Assembly (NCBI RefSeq): GCF_004340875.1
Contig: NZ_SLXQ01000019.1
Location: 27,717-91,716 of the forward strand
DNA from: Tamaricihabitans halophyticus
GTDB taxonomy: Bacteria > Actinomycetota > Actinomycetes > Mycobacteriales > Pseudonocardiaceae
Length of the DNA stretch: 64,000 nucleotides
Direction of reading: 5' to 3'
The position numbers and the translations under genes are program-made. This document shows, piece after piece, positions 44,473-52,902 of this stretch. Below the pieces are notes generated by a model. The model had not been told where the DNA came from. It saw nothing but the letters and a program-made list of their open reading frames with translations, and searched no databases. Every line of letters starts with the position of its first letter. The stretch's first letter is position 1.

Positions 44473-46467
44473 TCAGCCGAGGTGCCGCTGCCACCATTCG
44501 AGGACCGCCTCGAACCGTTGCACCCGGTGCCGTGGTTTCCCGGACCGAGTCAGCTCGTGCCCTTCACCGGGAAACAGCAGTAGCTCCGCACTGACGCCGT
44601 TGCGGCGTAGCGCGACGAACATCCGCTGTGCCTGCTCGAGTGGGCAACGCCAGTCCTGTTCGGAATGCGCGACCAGGAAGGGAATCTCGATCCGCTCGGC
44701 ATAGCTGAGTGGACTGTTCGCCCGCTGGACTTCCGGATCGGCACCGCAGTAGGCATCGGTGAACCACCAGCCGATGTCCGAGGAACCGGCGAAGGAATCC
44801 CAGGCGTTGACCGCCCGCTCGCTCCACGCGGCACGGAACCGGTCGCCGTGCCAAGCGGCAAGCCAGCTGGTGAGAAAGCCACCGTAGGAGCCGCCCATGA
44901 CGCCAACCCTGGACTCGTCGCAGTCCGGCCGGGCCAGGGCAAGATCGAGTAGGGCCAATACGTCCAGCACATCGTCGGTGCCGAAGCGGCCGATAATCGA
45001 CCGGCCGTGCGCCTGGCCGTACCCCGCTGAACCGCGTGGATTCGGCAAGACGACCGCGTATCCCGCCGCGGCATACACCTGTGCCTCGTCGAACAGTCCC
45101 CAGTCGTAGCTGCGGAACGGGCCGCCGTGAATCGTCAGCAACACCGGGTGCGGGCCGGGACCGCTCGGTCGCACCAGCCAGCCGTGCACCGGGTAGCCGT
45201 CGGGCGCGGTCCCGGTCAGCTCGATCTTCTCGGCCAACCCGGCATCCCGCAGCGGCGCGGACAGCGCGGTCAGCACCCGCGAGCCCGTCCCGTCCAGCAG
45301 CACGATCTCACCGGCGGAGTCCGGTGTGGACACGGTGCATACGACCCTGCCGTCGGATGCGGCGAACCCGGTCACCGCCGCCCGCTTCCCGGCAAGCACG
45401 TCGAGCTCGTCCAGCTCCGCGTTATGGGACCGCAATGGCACGGCGCGCAGTTCGACCGCACCCCGGTTGAGCACCGCGACCAGCGCACGATCACCGTCCA
45501 CAACCGGCGCGCCGGCCTTCGGCTCGCAGTGGACTGTTTCGGCGTCAGTCAGCCTCCGTGGCGAGGCCAGCTCACCATCAAAAGTCGGCGTGACACGCCA
45601 CAATCCGTCGTTGCGGGCGACCGCGTTGGTGCCGCGATACGCGCCGCCGAGATAGAGCAGCTGGCCGTCCGCGGTGAACACCAGCGAGCTCGCGTTTCCC
45701 TCGGTCCGGACGATCAGCACGGGGTCGCCACCCGCAACGGGGATCGCGTACAGGTCGTCGTGCAGCGACTCGCGCTCGCCCCAAGCGCGCATGGCCGCGA
45801 CCACGACATGCTGACCATCGGGCGTCCACGCGGGGTCGTGCACGCTCACCCGCGCGTCGGTCAGCGGTTCCGTGTTACCGGTCACCAGGCCGTGTGGCCC
45901 GTTGTCGACCGGAAGGTCCACGAGAAACAGGCGGGCCGGCCGGTCCGCGAGGAATCCGATGTCGTCGAACCGATAGTCCAACCGGCTGAAGCGGCGGGGC
46001 GACTCCGCTCCCGCCGTACGCACCGCCCCGTCCGCGCCCTCGACGCCGTATCGACCGGGCTCGGGCACCCTGGCGGTGAACGCGATGCGCCGCGAATCGG
46101 GGGACCACGCCGGCCGCCCCGCGCCAAGCGGTAGTTCGGTCAGCCGTCGCGGCTCCCCACCCTCCAGCGGCATCACGTGCAGCTGCGGTGCCGCATCCAT
46201 GACCCCCTCCGCGGAACGCAGGAAAGCCACCCACTGACCGTCCGGGGAGATCACCGGCACCGTGTCCAGGTCACCATGGGTGAACGGCCGAGCGGGCGCC
46301 GGATCGGCGGTAGCGGACCCGTCGCTCCGGCTCAGGTCGAGCCGGAGCAGGCCACCTCGATAGGCGTCGGCGCCGAGGTCCGGGCGGGAGGTGCCGAACA
46401 GCAGCACATCCCCGCACACGGTCGGGGCGCCGGGTACGGTGAGCAACTCGATGTCGTGGGGACGCAC
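44473..46467 (-). CDS. S9-family (prolyl oligopeptidase/acylaminoacyl) peptidase
   Basis: 664-aa cytoplasmic serine peptidase. Residues about 1-390 form a WD40/beta-propeller region with repeated SPDGQWVAFLRS/WSPDSRRIAFTARV/WTPDGQHVVVAA blades; residues about 400-664 form the alpha/beta-hydrolase domain. Catalytic Ser in VMGGSYGGFLTSWLA, Asp in AHSEQDWRCPL, His in PGEGHELTRSG. Cuts short peptides after proline or removes N-acyl amino acids. GTG start; monocistronic; convergent with the dinB-like gene. Confidence 0.92.
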   Translation of the reverse strand: MRPHDIELLTVPGAPTVCGDVLLFGTSRPDLGADAYRGGLLRLDLSRSDGSATADPAPARPFTHGDLDTVPVISPDGQWVAFLRSAEGVMDAAPQLHVMPLEGGEPRRLTELPLGAGRPAWSPDSRRIAFTARVPEPGRYGVEGADGAVRTAGAESPRRFSRLDYRFDDIGFLADRPARLFLVDLPVDNGPHGLVTGNTEPLTDARVSVHDPAWTPDGQHVVVAAMRAWGERESLHDDLYAIPVAGGDPVLIVRTEGNASSLVFTADGQLLYLGGAYRGTNAVARNDGLWRVTPTFDGELASPRRLTDAETVHCEPKAGAPVVDGDRALVAVLNRGAVELRAVPLRSHNAELDELDVLAGKRAAVTGFAASDGRVVCTVSTPDSAGEIVLLDGTGSRVLTALSAPLRDAGLAEKIELTGTAPDGYPVHGWLVRPSGPGPHPVLLTIHGGPFRSYDWGLFDEAQVYAAAGYAVVLPNPRGSAGYGQAHGRSIIGRFGTDDVLDVLALLDLALARPDCDESRVGVMGGSYGGFLTSWLAAWHGDRFRAAWSERAVNAWDSFAGSSDIGWWFTDAYCGADPEVQRANSPLSYAERIEIPFLVAHSEQDWRCPLEQAQRMFVALRRNGVSAELLLFPGEGHELTRSGKPRHRVQRFEAVLEWWQRHLG

Positions 46468-46498
46468 GCCGACGACCGTACCCGATCGTTAGCCTTGC

Positions 46499-47575
46499 TC
46501 AGGAGCTTTTCCCGGCATCTCCTTGCTCCTGCTCACTCGAGGGCACGATTGCGTTGCCCTCCTCCTGCGCCTGCCGCTCCTCCCGCTGCTCGGGTGCCTC
46601 GGCGCGCAGGTTCATCTGCATATGTGCCACGGACTCCGGGTCCCGACGGGCTTTCGCGATGCTGGCCACGGTCGTGACGGCCAGCACCACGACGATGACC
46701 CCGAGCGAGAGCCAGTTGTTAATGTCCAGCCACTCCGGCACGACGTGGTACTCGTGCAGCGCGTGCAGAACCAGCTTCACGCCGATGAAGCCCAGGATGA
46801 TGGCCAGCCCGTAGGTCAGGTAGACCAGCTTGTTCACCAAGCCGCCGAGCAGGAAGTACAGCTGCCGCAGCCCCATCAGCGCGAAGGCGTTCGCGGTAAA
46901 GACCAAAAAGGCGTCCTGGGTAATCCCGAAGATCGCCGGAATCGAGTCGACCGCGAACAGCAGATCCGCGCTGCCGATCGCGATAATGACCACGAACATC
47001 GGCGTCAGCCACCGCTTGCCATCGATCTTCACGATCGATTTGTGCCCGTGATAATCCTTGGTCACCGGGAACGCCTTACGCACCCAGCGTACGACGGCGT
47101 TTTCCGGATCTTCTTCCTCGTCCTTCTTCCGCACCATGCTGTATGCGGTCCAGAACAGGAATGCGCCGAAGACGAAGAAGATCCAGACGAAGTTGTTGAT
47201 CAGGCTGGCGCCGATGGCGATGAACGCACCGCGCATCACCAGTGCGATCACGATACCGATCAGCAACACCCGGTGCTGGTGGATGGCAGGCACGGCGAAG
47301 CTCGCCATGATGATCATAAAGATGAACAGGTTATCGATACTCAGCGAGTATTCGGTGATATACCCGGTGAAGAATTCGATGGCCGGACCATGTCCGCCGA
47401 AGTACCAGACGCCGAAGCCGAACAAAACCGCACATCCGATGTAGAAACAGACCCATCGGGCGGCCTCGCCGGTAGTCACCTCATGTGGTTTGCGATCAAC
47501 GATGATCAGGTCGATCGCGAGCAGGACGACAAATCCACCAATTGTCGCCATCCATACCCAGAAGGGCACATTCAT
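46499..47575 (-). CDS. TerC-family membrane protein (putative Mn2+ exporter)
   Basis: 358-aa integral membrane protein with about nine helices. The TerC metal-site aspartates are seen in EYSLSIDNLFIFMIIMASF and LLFAVDSIPAIFGITQDAF. The C-terminal 50 residues are charged and cytoplasmic. TerC relatives (Alx, MeeF/MeeY) export manganese. ATG at 47575; its Shine-Dalgarno region (GGAGG 47590-47586) is complementary to the 3' end of the yybP-ykoY riboswitch upstream, which supports manganese-controlled translation. The frame is open upstream to 47608 but that region is riboswitch expression platform. Confidence 0.93.
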   Translation of the reverse strand: MNVPFWVWMATIGGFVVLLAIDLIIVDRKPHEVTTGEAARWVCFYIGCAVLFGFGVWYFGGHGPAIEFFTGYITEYSLSIDNLFIFMIIMASFAVPAIHQHRVLLIGIVIALVMRGAFIAIGASLINNFVWIFFVFGAFLFWTAYSMVRKKDEEEDPENAVVRWVRKAFPVTKDYHGHKSIVKIDGKRWLTPMFVVIIAIGSADLLFAVDSIPAIFGITQDAFLVFTANAFALMGLRQLYFLLGGLVNKLVYLTYGLAIILGFIGVKLVLHALHEYHVVPEWLDINNWLSLGVIVVVLAVTTVASIAKARRDPESVAHMQMNLRAEAPEQREERQAQEEGNAIVPSSEQEQGDAGKSS

Positions 47576-47613
47576 GTACTTCCGACCTCCGGTCTGCGGG
47601 ATAGCCACGCCCC

Positions 47614-47714
47614 GGAGGTCTCTTCCACCGACTCAATATTGGGTCGACCAGCGCTGCCGGACCCCGATGAGGGGATCGTGTTGACGACATCGCCGCGAAG
47701 GAATACTCCCCTCC
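47614..47714 (-). ncRNA. yybP-ykoY manganese riboswitch upstream of terC
   Basis: About 100-nt leader with the conserved elements of yybP-ykoY RNAs in order on the minus strand: GGAGGGGAGTA (47714 on), a TCGTCAACACGA hairpin, GGGGTCCGGCAGCGCTGG, and GGAAGAGACCTCC closing the P1 stem (GGAGG pairs with CCTCC). This class binds Mn2+ and typically precedes TerC, MntP or P-type ATPase genes. The 3' P1 strand GACCTCCGG (47620-47612) can instead pair with CCGGAGGTC (47592-47584), which includes the terC ribosome-binding site; so metal binding should free the site and turn terC on. Confidence 0.85.
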
Positions 47715-47727
47715 ACGTTCGCGGCTC

Positions 47728-47745
47728 ATTATCCCTTGTGGACAA
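47728..47745 (-). promoter_or_regulatory. terC promoter -10 with adjacent DnaA box
   Basis: Minus strand GATAAT (47733-47728) is a good -10 about 7 nt before the expected RNA start and about 14 nt before the riboswitch. TTGTCCACA (47745-47737), the exact actinobacterial DnaA-box consensus, lies 3 nt upstream of it in the spacer. No clear -35 was found. Confidence 0.4.
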
Positions 47746-47795
47746 CCCAGCACGCCAGCAGGGCCGCCAGAGATGAGACGCAGCTAACCCACTAA

Positions 47796-47814
47796 GACGT
47801 TCTCAGCGAACGTC
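47796..47814. promoter_or_regulatory. inverted repeat upstream of the hydrolase-ABC fusion gene
   Basis: GACGTTC-TCAGC-GAACGTC, perfect 7-bp arms, ending 16 bp before the GTG start at 47831. Its position suggests an operator overlapping the promoter. The downstream MerR-family regulator is one candidate binder, though MerR sites usually have different spacing. Confidence 0.4.
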
Positions 47815-47830
47815 ACATACGGTCGCATAT

Positions 47831-50698
47831 GTGCCCCGACTCCGCCGCTCGAGAACCCGTAATGTCCTGTTGGTCGGTGTCATCCTGGCGGTAGCCGGCG
47901 CCGCCCTCGTCTGGTTCCGCAGCGAGCCAGCAGCAGCTCAGGTCAGTACCAGGGACGCGGTCATCGACGTCCAGGACGGGCCGAACCGGAACCAGGCAAA
48001 CCAGCTGGATGCCACCATGTACGTGCCGGAGCAAACCCCCGCGCCGGCGATCCTGCTCGCGCATGGGTTCGGCGGAAGCAAGGACAGCGTTCAGCAGGAA
48101 GCCAGGGAGCTGGCCGAACGGGGCTTTACCGTGCTCGCCTACTCGGCGCGCGGCTTCGGGCGCAGTACCGGGGAGATCGCGCTGAACTCCCCGGACTACG
48201 AGGTTGCCGATGCCGGGCAGCTGATCGACTGGTTGGCCAGGCAGCCCGAGGTCGAGCTGGACGGCCAGAACGATCCGAAACTCGGCGTCACCGGCGCCTC
48301 GTACGGCGGCGCGCTCTCGCTCCTGCTCGCGGGCACTGATGAGCGGGTTGACGCGATCGCTCCCATGATCACCTACAACGATCTCGAACAGGCACTGGTG
48401 CCGAACGCGGGCACCACTGCGGAGCTCCCGAACACCCCGGCCGCGGGCGCCTTCGCGGACAACGGGGTCTTCAAACAGTCCTGGGCTGGCGTGTTCTTCT
48501 CGCAGGGTCTTGGCGGGGCGAGCGTGGGCAGTCCGCGCTCAGAGGCACCCGAGGCGGATGGGACGACGGACGACGAATCCGGCTCGGCGGGTGGTAGCGA
48601 CACGGCGAGTCCGCCGGGACCGGCGCCAGGCCCGAGTCCGCCAGCCGCCACGGAGCAACTCGGTCCCTGCGGCCGCTTCCTGCCGGAGATCTGCGCCGCC
48701 TACACGGAACTTGCCACCACGGGCGAGGCGAGCGAGCAGACCAAACAGCTACTGCGCTCCCGCAGCCCTGCCGCGGTCACCGAGAACATCGATATCCCGA
48801 CACTGTTGGTACAGGGCGAGCAAGACACTCTGTTCGGGCTCGACCAGGCGGACGCCACGGCGCGCCAGATCACCGAAGCCGGCGGCACGGTCCGCACGGT
48901 CTGGTATGCCGGCGGGCATGACGGTGGCGCACCCGGCCCTAGTCTGCGCGGCAAGGTCGCCGATTGGTTCACCGCCCGCCTTGTCGACGAACGTCCCGCC
49001 GAGGGCGGATTCGAATACGACGTCGAAGGCGCGCTGCGGGCTCAGGGCAGCCCGTCCATCCGCACGGTGACCGCGCCCGAGTACCCGGGGCTGACCGGAT
49101 CGGACGCCACGTCTCTGCAGACCGTGCCGCTTCGTGGCCAGGAGCAGGCCGTGGTGAACCCGCCGGGCGGCAACCCGGCCAGCATCAGCAGCATTCCAGG
49201 GCTGAATTCGCTGGTTACGAGTTCCTCCCGGATCGCCGATCAGCTCGCGGTCGATCTGCCCGGCCAATCCGCCCAGTTCACCTCCGCCGAACTGGACAAT
49301 CAGCTGCTCGTGACGGGCTCGGCCCAAGTGCGATTGCGGGTCGCGGCGGCCGACCAGAACAGCGCCGCGGACGGCGCCGTGCTGTTCGCGAAACTGTATG
49401 ACGTCGGGTCGAACGGGACCAGGGTGCTGCCCGGTTCAGCGGTCGCGCCGATCCGGATCGATGAGCTTCCCGCCGACGGCAGCCCGGTCGACGTGACCGT
49501 GACGTTGCCCGGAATCGTCCGCCCGGTCGAATCCGGGCAACGGCTCCAGCTGAGCGTCACCACGACCGATCAGGCGTACGCGAACTCGGCGAACCCCGCC
49601 AGCTACCGGATCTCCCTGGCCGATGACCAGTCGATCCAGGTGCCGACCGTGCGCGGCGAGACATCGTCCGGGCAATCGCCGACCGGAGCGCTGATCGGCA
49701 TCGGTGTGACACTCGGGATCGGCGCGCTGGCGGCGGTTCTCGGGGTACTGCGGCGCAGGGCCCGCGGGAAGGATGTGGCCGAGCGGACGGACCTGCCGCT
49801 GGTGATCGAGAATCTGTCCAAGGCGTACCCAGGCGGCCTCACCGCGGTCGACCAGCTGTCGTTCAGCGTCGAACCCGGCCAGGTGCTCGGCCTGCTCGGC
49901 CCGAACGGCGCGGGGAAAACGACGACGCTGCGCATGTTGATGGGGTTGATCTCGCCGACCGAGGGGACGATCCGGGTTTTCGGTCACCTGGCCGGCCCTG
50001 GTGCCCCTGTGCTGTCTCGAATCGGCTCGTTCGTCGAAGGAGCCGGTTTCCTGCCCCATCTGTCCGGTCAGGCGAACCTGGAGCTGTTCTGGGCTGGCAC
50101 CGGCCGACCAACCGAACAAGCGCATTTCGCCGAGGCCTTGGAAATCGCCGGCCTCGGCGACGCGGTACACCGCAAGGTGCGCACCTACAGCCAGGGCATG
50201 CGGCAGCGCTTGGCCATCGCGCAAGCCATGCTTGGTTTGCCTGACCTGCTCGTACTGGATGAACCGACGAACGGGCTCGACCCGCCGCAGATTCACCAGA
50301 TGCGCGAGGTGCTCCGCCAGTACGCGAGCACTGGCCGAACCGTGGTCGTATCCAGCCATCTGCTCGCCGAGGTCGAGCAGACCTGCAGCCACGTCGTCGT
50401 GATGCATCGTGGCCGGTTGATCGCCGAAGGGCCGGTCAACGAGGTCACGGCCGGCGGTGGCGCGGCCACCTTCCGGGTGGACGACACGGCCGCCGCCTCG
50501 GCCGTACTGAGCCGCCTCGACGGCGTTCAGGACGTGGTGACCGAGGCGGATCAGGTACACGCCGAGCTTGGCGATACCTCGCGGGCCGAGGCCGTACGCG
50601 AACTGGTCGGCGAGGGCGTCGCCGTACACCAGGCGGGACCCCGGCGACGACTCGAAGATGCCTTCCTGCAGCTCGTCGGTGAGGAGACCGAAGGGTGA
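47831..50698 (+). CDS. secreted-side CocE/X-Pro-type hydrolase fused to an ABC transporter ATPase
   Basis: 955-aa fusion. Residues about 11-28 are a TM/signal anchor. The following alpha/beta-hydrolase domain has HGFGGSKDS, nucleophile Ser in LGVTGASYGGALSLL, Asp in LVQGEQDTLFGLD and His in WYAGGHDGGAPG, interrupted by a Ser/Pro/Gly-rich linker (about 235-275). An X-Pro dipeptidyl-peptidase C-terminal beta domain follows (about 395-615). A second TM (GALIGIGVTLGIGALAAVL, about 620-640) leads to a cytoplasmic ABC ATPase: Walker A GLLGPNGAGKTTTLRML, signature YSQGMRQRLAIA, Walker B LLVLDEPTNGLD. Topology implies the hydrolase outside and the ATPase inside. GTGA overlap with the permease gene. 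Confidence 0.88.
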   Translation: MPRLRRSRTRNVLLVGVILAVAGAALVWFRSEPAAAQVSTRDAVIDVQDGPNRNQANQLDATMYVPEQTPAPAILLAHGFGGSKDSVQQEARELAERGFTVLAYSARGFGRSTGEIALNSPDYEVADAGQLIDWLARQPEVELDGQNDPKLGVTGASYGGALSLLLAGTDERVDAIAPMITYNDLEQALVPNAGTTAELPNTPAAGAFADNGVFKQSWAGVFFSQGLGGASVGSPRSEAPEADGTTDDESGSAGGSDTASPPGPAPGPSPPAATEQLGPCGRFLPEICAAYTELATTGEASEQTKQLLRSRSPAAVTENIDIPTLLVQGEQDTLFGLDQADATARQITEAGGTVRTVWYAGGHDGGAPGPSLRGKVADWFTARLVDERPAEGGFEYDVEGALRAQGSPSIRTVTAPEYPGLTGSDATSLQTVPLRGQEQAVVNPPGGNPASISSIPGLNSLVTSSSRIADQLAVDLPGQSAQFTSAELDNQLLVTGSAQVRLRVAAADQNSAADGAVLFAKLYDVGSNGTRVLPGSAVAPIRIDELPADGSPVDVTVTLPGIVRPVESGQRLQLSVTTTDQAYANSANPASYRISLADDQSIQVPTVRGETSSGQSPTGALIGIGVTLGIGALAAVLGVLRRRARGKDVAERTDLPLVIENLSKAYPGGLTAVDQLSFSVEPGQVLGLLGPNGAGKTTTLRMLMGLISPTEGTIRVFGHLAGPGAPVLSRIGSFVEGAGFLPHLSGQANLELFWAGTGRPTEQAHFAEALEIAGLGDAVHRKVRTYSQGMRQRLAIAQAMLGLPDLLVLDEPTNGLDPPQIHQMREVLRQYASTGRTVVVSSHLLAEVEQTCSHVVVMHRGRLIAEGPVNEVTAGGGAATFRVDDTAAASAVLSRLDGVQDVVTEADQVHAELGDTSRAEAVRELVGEGVAVHQAGPRRRLEDAFLQLVGEETEG

Positions 50699-51651
50699 CC
50701 GAGAAACAGAGCCCACACACCTACGGCAACAGCCACGCGGTGCACACCGATCCGGCCGCGATCGATGACCTCACCGAACTGGCCAGTCACGAGCACAGTG
50801 GACATCAGCCCACTGGCGCGGTCGCTGGCTATCGCCCTGGACGCACGCTGCGGCTGCGCGTTGAGTTGGCTCGGCAATTGCGTCGGCGGCGGACCCAGCT
50901 GATTCTTGGCTTCCTGGTGTTGCTGCCATTCATACTGGTGATCGCGTTCGAGGTCGGCCAGGACGACCCGGACCGCCGGTCCGGCGGTTTCGTCGATCTC
51001 GCGACGGCCAGCGCGCCCAACTTCGTGGTGTTCGCCCTGGTCGTCTCGGGCAGTTTCCTGCTGCCTATGGTGGTGGCCCTGTTCTTCGGCGATACCGTGG
51101 CGAGCGAAGCATCGTGGTCCAGCCTGAAGTATCTGCTCGCGGTACCGGTGCCACGCCACCGGCTGCTGCGCCAGAAGGCGTTGGCTTCTGGGGTACTGGC
51201 GTTGTTCTCGCTTGCCCTGATGCCGGTGGTCGCGCTGGGTGTTGGCGTGGTCTGGTACGGCTCCGGCGAAGCCGTGAGCCCAACCGGGGACGCTATCCCG
51301 TTCTCGTCCGGTCTGCTCGCGATCGCGCTCGCCGTCTGCTACCTGGCGATCCACCTTGCCTGGCTCGCCGGCCTCGCACTGCTGCTTTCGGTATCCACCG
51401 ATACCCCACTTGGCGCCGTCGGCGGCGCGGTGCTGGTGTCGATTCTGTCCCAGATACTCAATCAGATCACCGCGCTCGGGGATCTGCGTGAATTTCTGCC
51501 GACCCACTACGCGTTCGCCTGGACCGATCTGATCGCGCAGGACGTCGACTGGACTGATATCGCCAATGGCGCGCTCTCGGCCACCATCTACGCCACCGTG
51601 TTCGGACTGCTGGCCGCACGCCGGTTCACTACCCGCGACATCACCAGCTAG
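50695..51651 (+). CDS. ABC-2-type transporter permease
   Basis: 318-aa membrane protein: about 50 hydrophilic N-terminal residues with a short His-rich patch, then six predicted helices (LILGFLVLLPFILVIAF, FVVFALVVSGSFLLPMVVALFF, ALASGVLALFSLALMPVVALGV, and others). Partner of the ATPase fused in the preceding gene. ABC-2 systems are usually exporters. Translationally coupled by a 4-nt overlap. Confidence 0.87.
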   Translation: MTEKQSPHTYGNSHAVHTDPAAIDDLTELASHEHSGHQPTGAVAGYRPGRTLRLRVELARQLRRRRTQLILGFLVLLPFILVIAFEVGQDDPDRRSGGFVDLATASAPNFVVFALVVSGSFLLPMVVALFFGDTVASEASWSSLKYLLAVPVPRHRLLRQKALASGVLALFSLALMPVVALGVGVVWYGSGEAVSPTGDAIPFSSGLLAIALAVCYLAIHLAWLAGLALLLSVSTDTPLGAVGGAVLVSILSQILNQITALGDLREFLPTHYAFAWTDLIAQDVDWTDIANGALSATIYATVFGLLAARRFTTRDITS

Positions 51652-51853
51652 TTTCGGTACCGATTGACTCCGCTGTGGACAGTACCGGCGGCGGCGAGCA
51701 CGTCGCGGGCATGACCGGAGGGCGGGGTGCCACCGAGGTAGCCAGAGCCAAGCTCGGCGACGCCATGCTGGCGCGCTACCTGGCCGCCCCGACGCGCTGA
51801 ACGGGCGGCGCTCCGCGAGAATCGCCGGAGTTCCATCGGCCGGCTGGACGAGG
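51652..51853. other. intergenic region before the MerR-family gene
   Basis: 202 bp with no recognised gene. A 41-codon open frame starting at a GTG (about 51674) reads through repeated Gly/Ala codons and matches no family I know. No strong terminator hairpin with a T-tract is seen after the permease gene. Confidence 0.35.
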
Positions 51854-52855
51854 GTGGATTCCGTGGGCGAGGCACAAGGGTGGTATTCGATCGGCGAGCT
51901 GGCCAGGCGCACTGGGCTGAGCGTCAAGACGATCCGGTTCTACGCCGACGCGGGGATCGTGCCGCCGACGGGTCGCACGGCGGCTGGATACCGGCGGTAC
52001 GACATCACCGCGCTCAGCAGGCTCGAGTTGGTCCGCACACTGCGTGAACTCGGCGTGGGCTTGGCGGATATCCGTGATGTCCTTGACCGGACGACCACCG
52101 TGTCCGGGCTGGCCAGGACCCAACTGGAGCTGGTGGACGAGCAGTTGCGGACGCTGCGGGTTCGCCGCGCGGTGTTGCGCGCGGTAGTCAAGGTGGACAG
52201 CGGTGCGGCGGAGGCTCGGCTCATGCACAAGCTGGCCACCATGTCCGACGCGGAACGCGATCAGCTGCTCGACGAGTTCTGGGACGAGGTCACCGGTGGG
52301 CTACGGCTGGCTCCCGGCCTACTCGAATGGATTCGTTCGGCACGACCTCACCTACCGGACGATCCCACGTCTGATCAACTCGAAGCATGGCTCGAGCTTG
52401 CCGAGTTGGTGCGCGACGCCGAGTTCCGGCGTTCGGTTCGCGATATGTACGCCGCGCTCGCGACTCGACATCTGGCCCAGCAACCGGAGTCGGCGCCGGC
52501 GGCCGCCGAACGGTGGTGGTCAGCCCAGGAAGCGGTGCGCGCGGCGTACGACAGCGGGGAAAGCGCTGACGGAGCACACGCCCGGATGCTGGCTGACCGC
52601 ATCGCGGCACTGTTCGCGGCGGAATACGGCGTCTCGGACGGGCCACGGTTGCGGGAGCGAGCCGCGAACGACTTCGAACAAGGATTCGATGAACGCGGCG
52701 AACGCTTCTGGGAACTCCTCGCGATCATCAACGACTGGCCACGTCGTACCCGAACCCTTGGCCCAGCTGCCAGCTGGCTGGCCGCCGCCCTTCGTGCCAG
52801 CGCACACTCACCGCAATTCAGCCAGCGAACAACGGAACCGGACGACCAGATGTGA
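51854..52855 (+). CDS. MerR-family transcriptional regulator
   Basis: 333-aa regulator: MerR HTH at residues about 10-80 (YSIGELARRTGLSVKTIRFYADAGIVPPTGRTAAGYRRY), a dimerisation helix to about 115, and a long C-terminal region of about 200 residues rich in Arg, Glu and Trp that is probably ligand-binding. No cysteine metal motif is present, so a drug or small-molecule sensor is more likely than a metal sensor. GTG 51854 or GTG 51863. It lies 202 bp after the ABC genes it might control. Confidence 0.88.
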   Translation: MDSVGEAQGWYSIGELARRTGLSVKTIRFYADAGIVPPTGRTAAGYRRYDITALSRLELVRTLRELGVGLADIRDVLDRTTTVSGLARTQLELVDEQLRTLRVRRAVLRAVVKVDSGAAEARLMHKLATMSDAERDQLLDEFWDEVTGGLRLAPGLLEWIRSARPHLPDDPTSDQLEAWLELAELVRDAEFRRSVRDMYAALATRHLAQQPESAPAAAERWWSAQEAVRAAYDSGESADGAHARMLADRIAALFAAEYGVSDGPRLRERAANDFEQGFDERGERFWELLAIINDWPRRTRTLGPAASWLAAALRASAHSPQFSQRTTEPDDQM

Positions 52856-52876
52856 CATCTAATATGTAAATGTCAC
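52852..52876. promoter_or_regulatory. inverted repeat flanking the -10 of the DUF3558 lipoprotein gene
   Basis: GTGACAT-N11-ATGTCAC, perfect 7-bp arms, with TAATAT (52860-52865), a strong -10 hexamer, in the spacer. It begins at the merR stop codon. A repressor bound here would cover the promoter; alternatively it is a weak terminator hairpin for the merR transcript. Confidence 0.45.
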
Positions 52877-52902
52877 TTACTTGTCCCGACTGTGAGGCAG
52901 GC

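Noticed and set aside
51674..51799. 41-codon open frame before the merR gene
   Set aside because: No family resemblance and Gly/Ala-dominated composition; kept only as a description of the gap.
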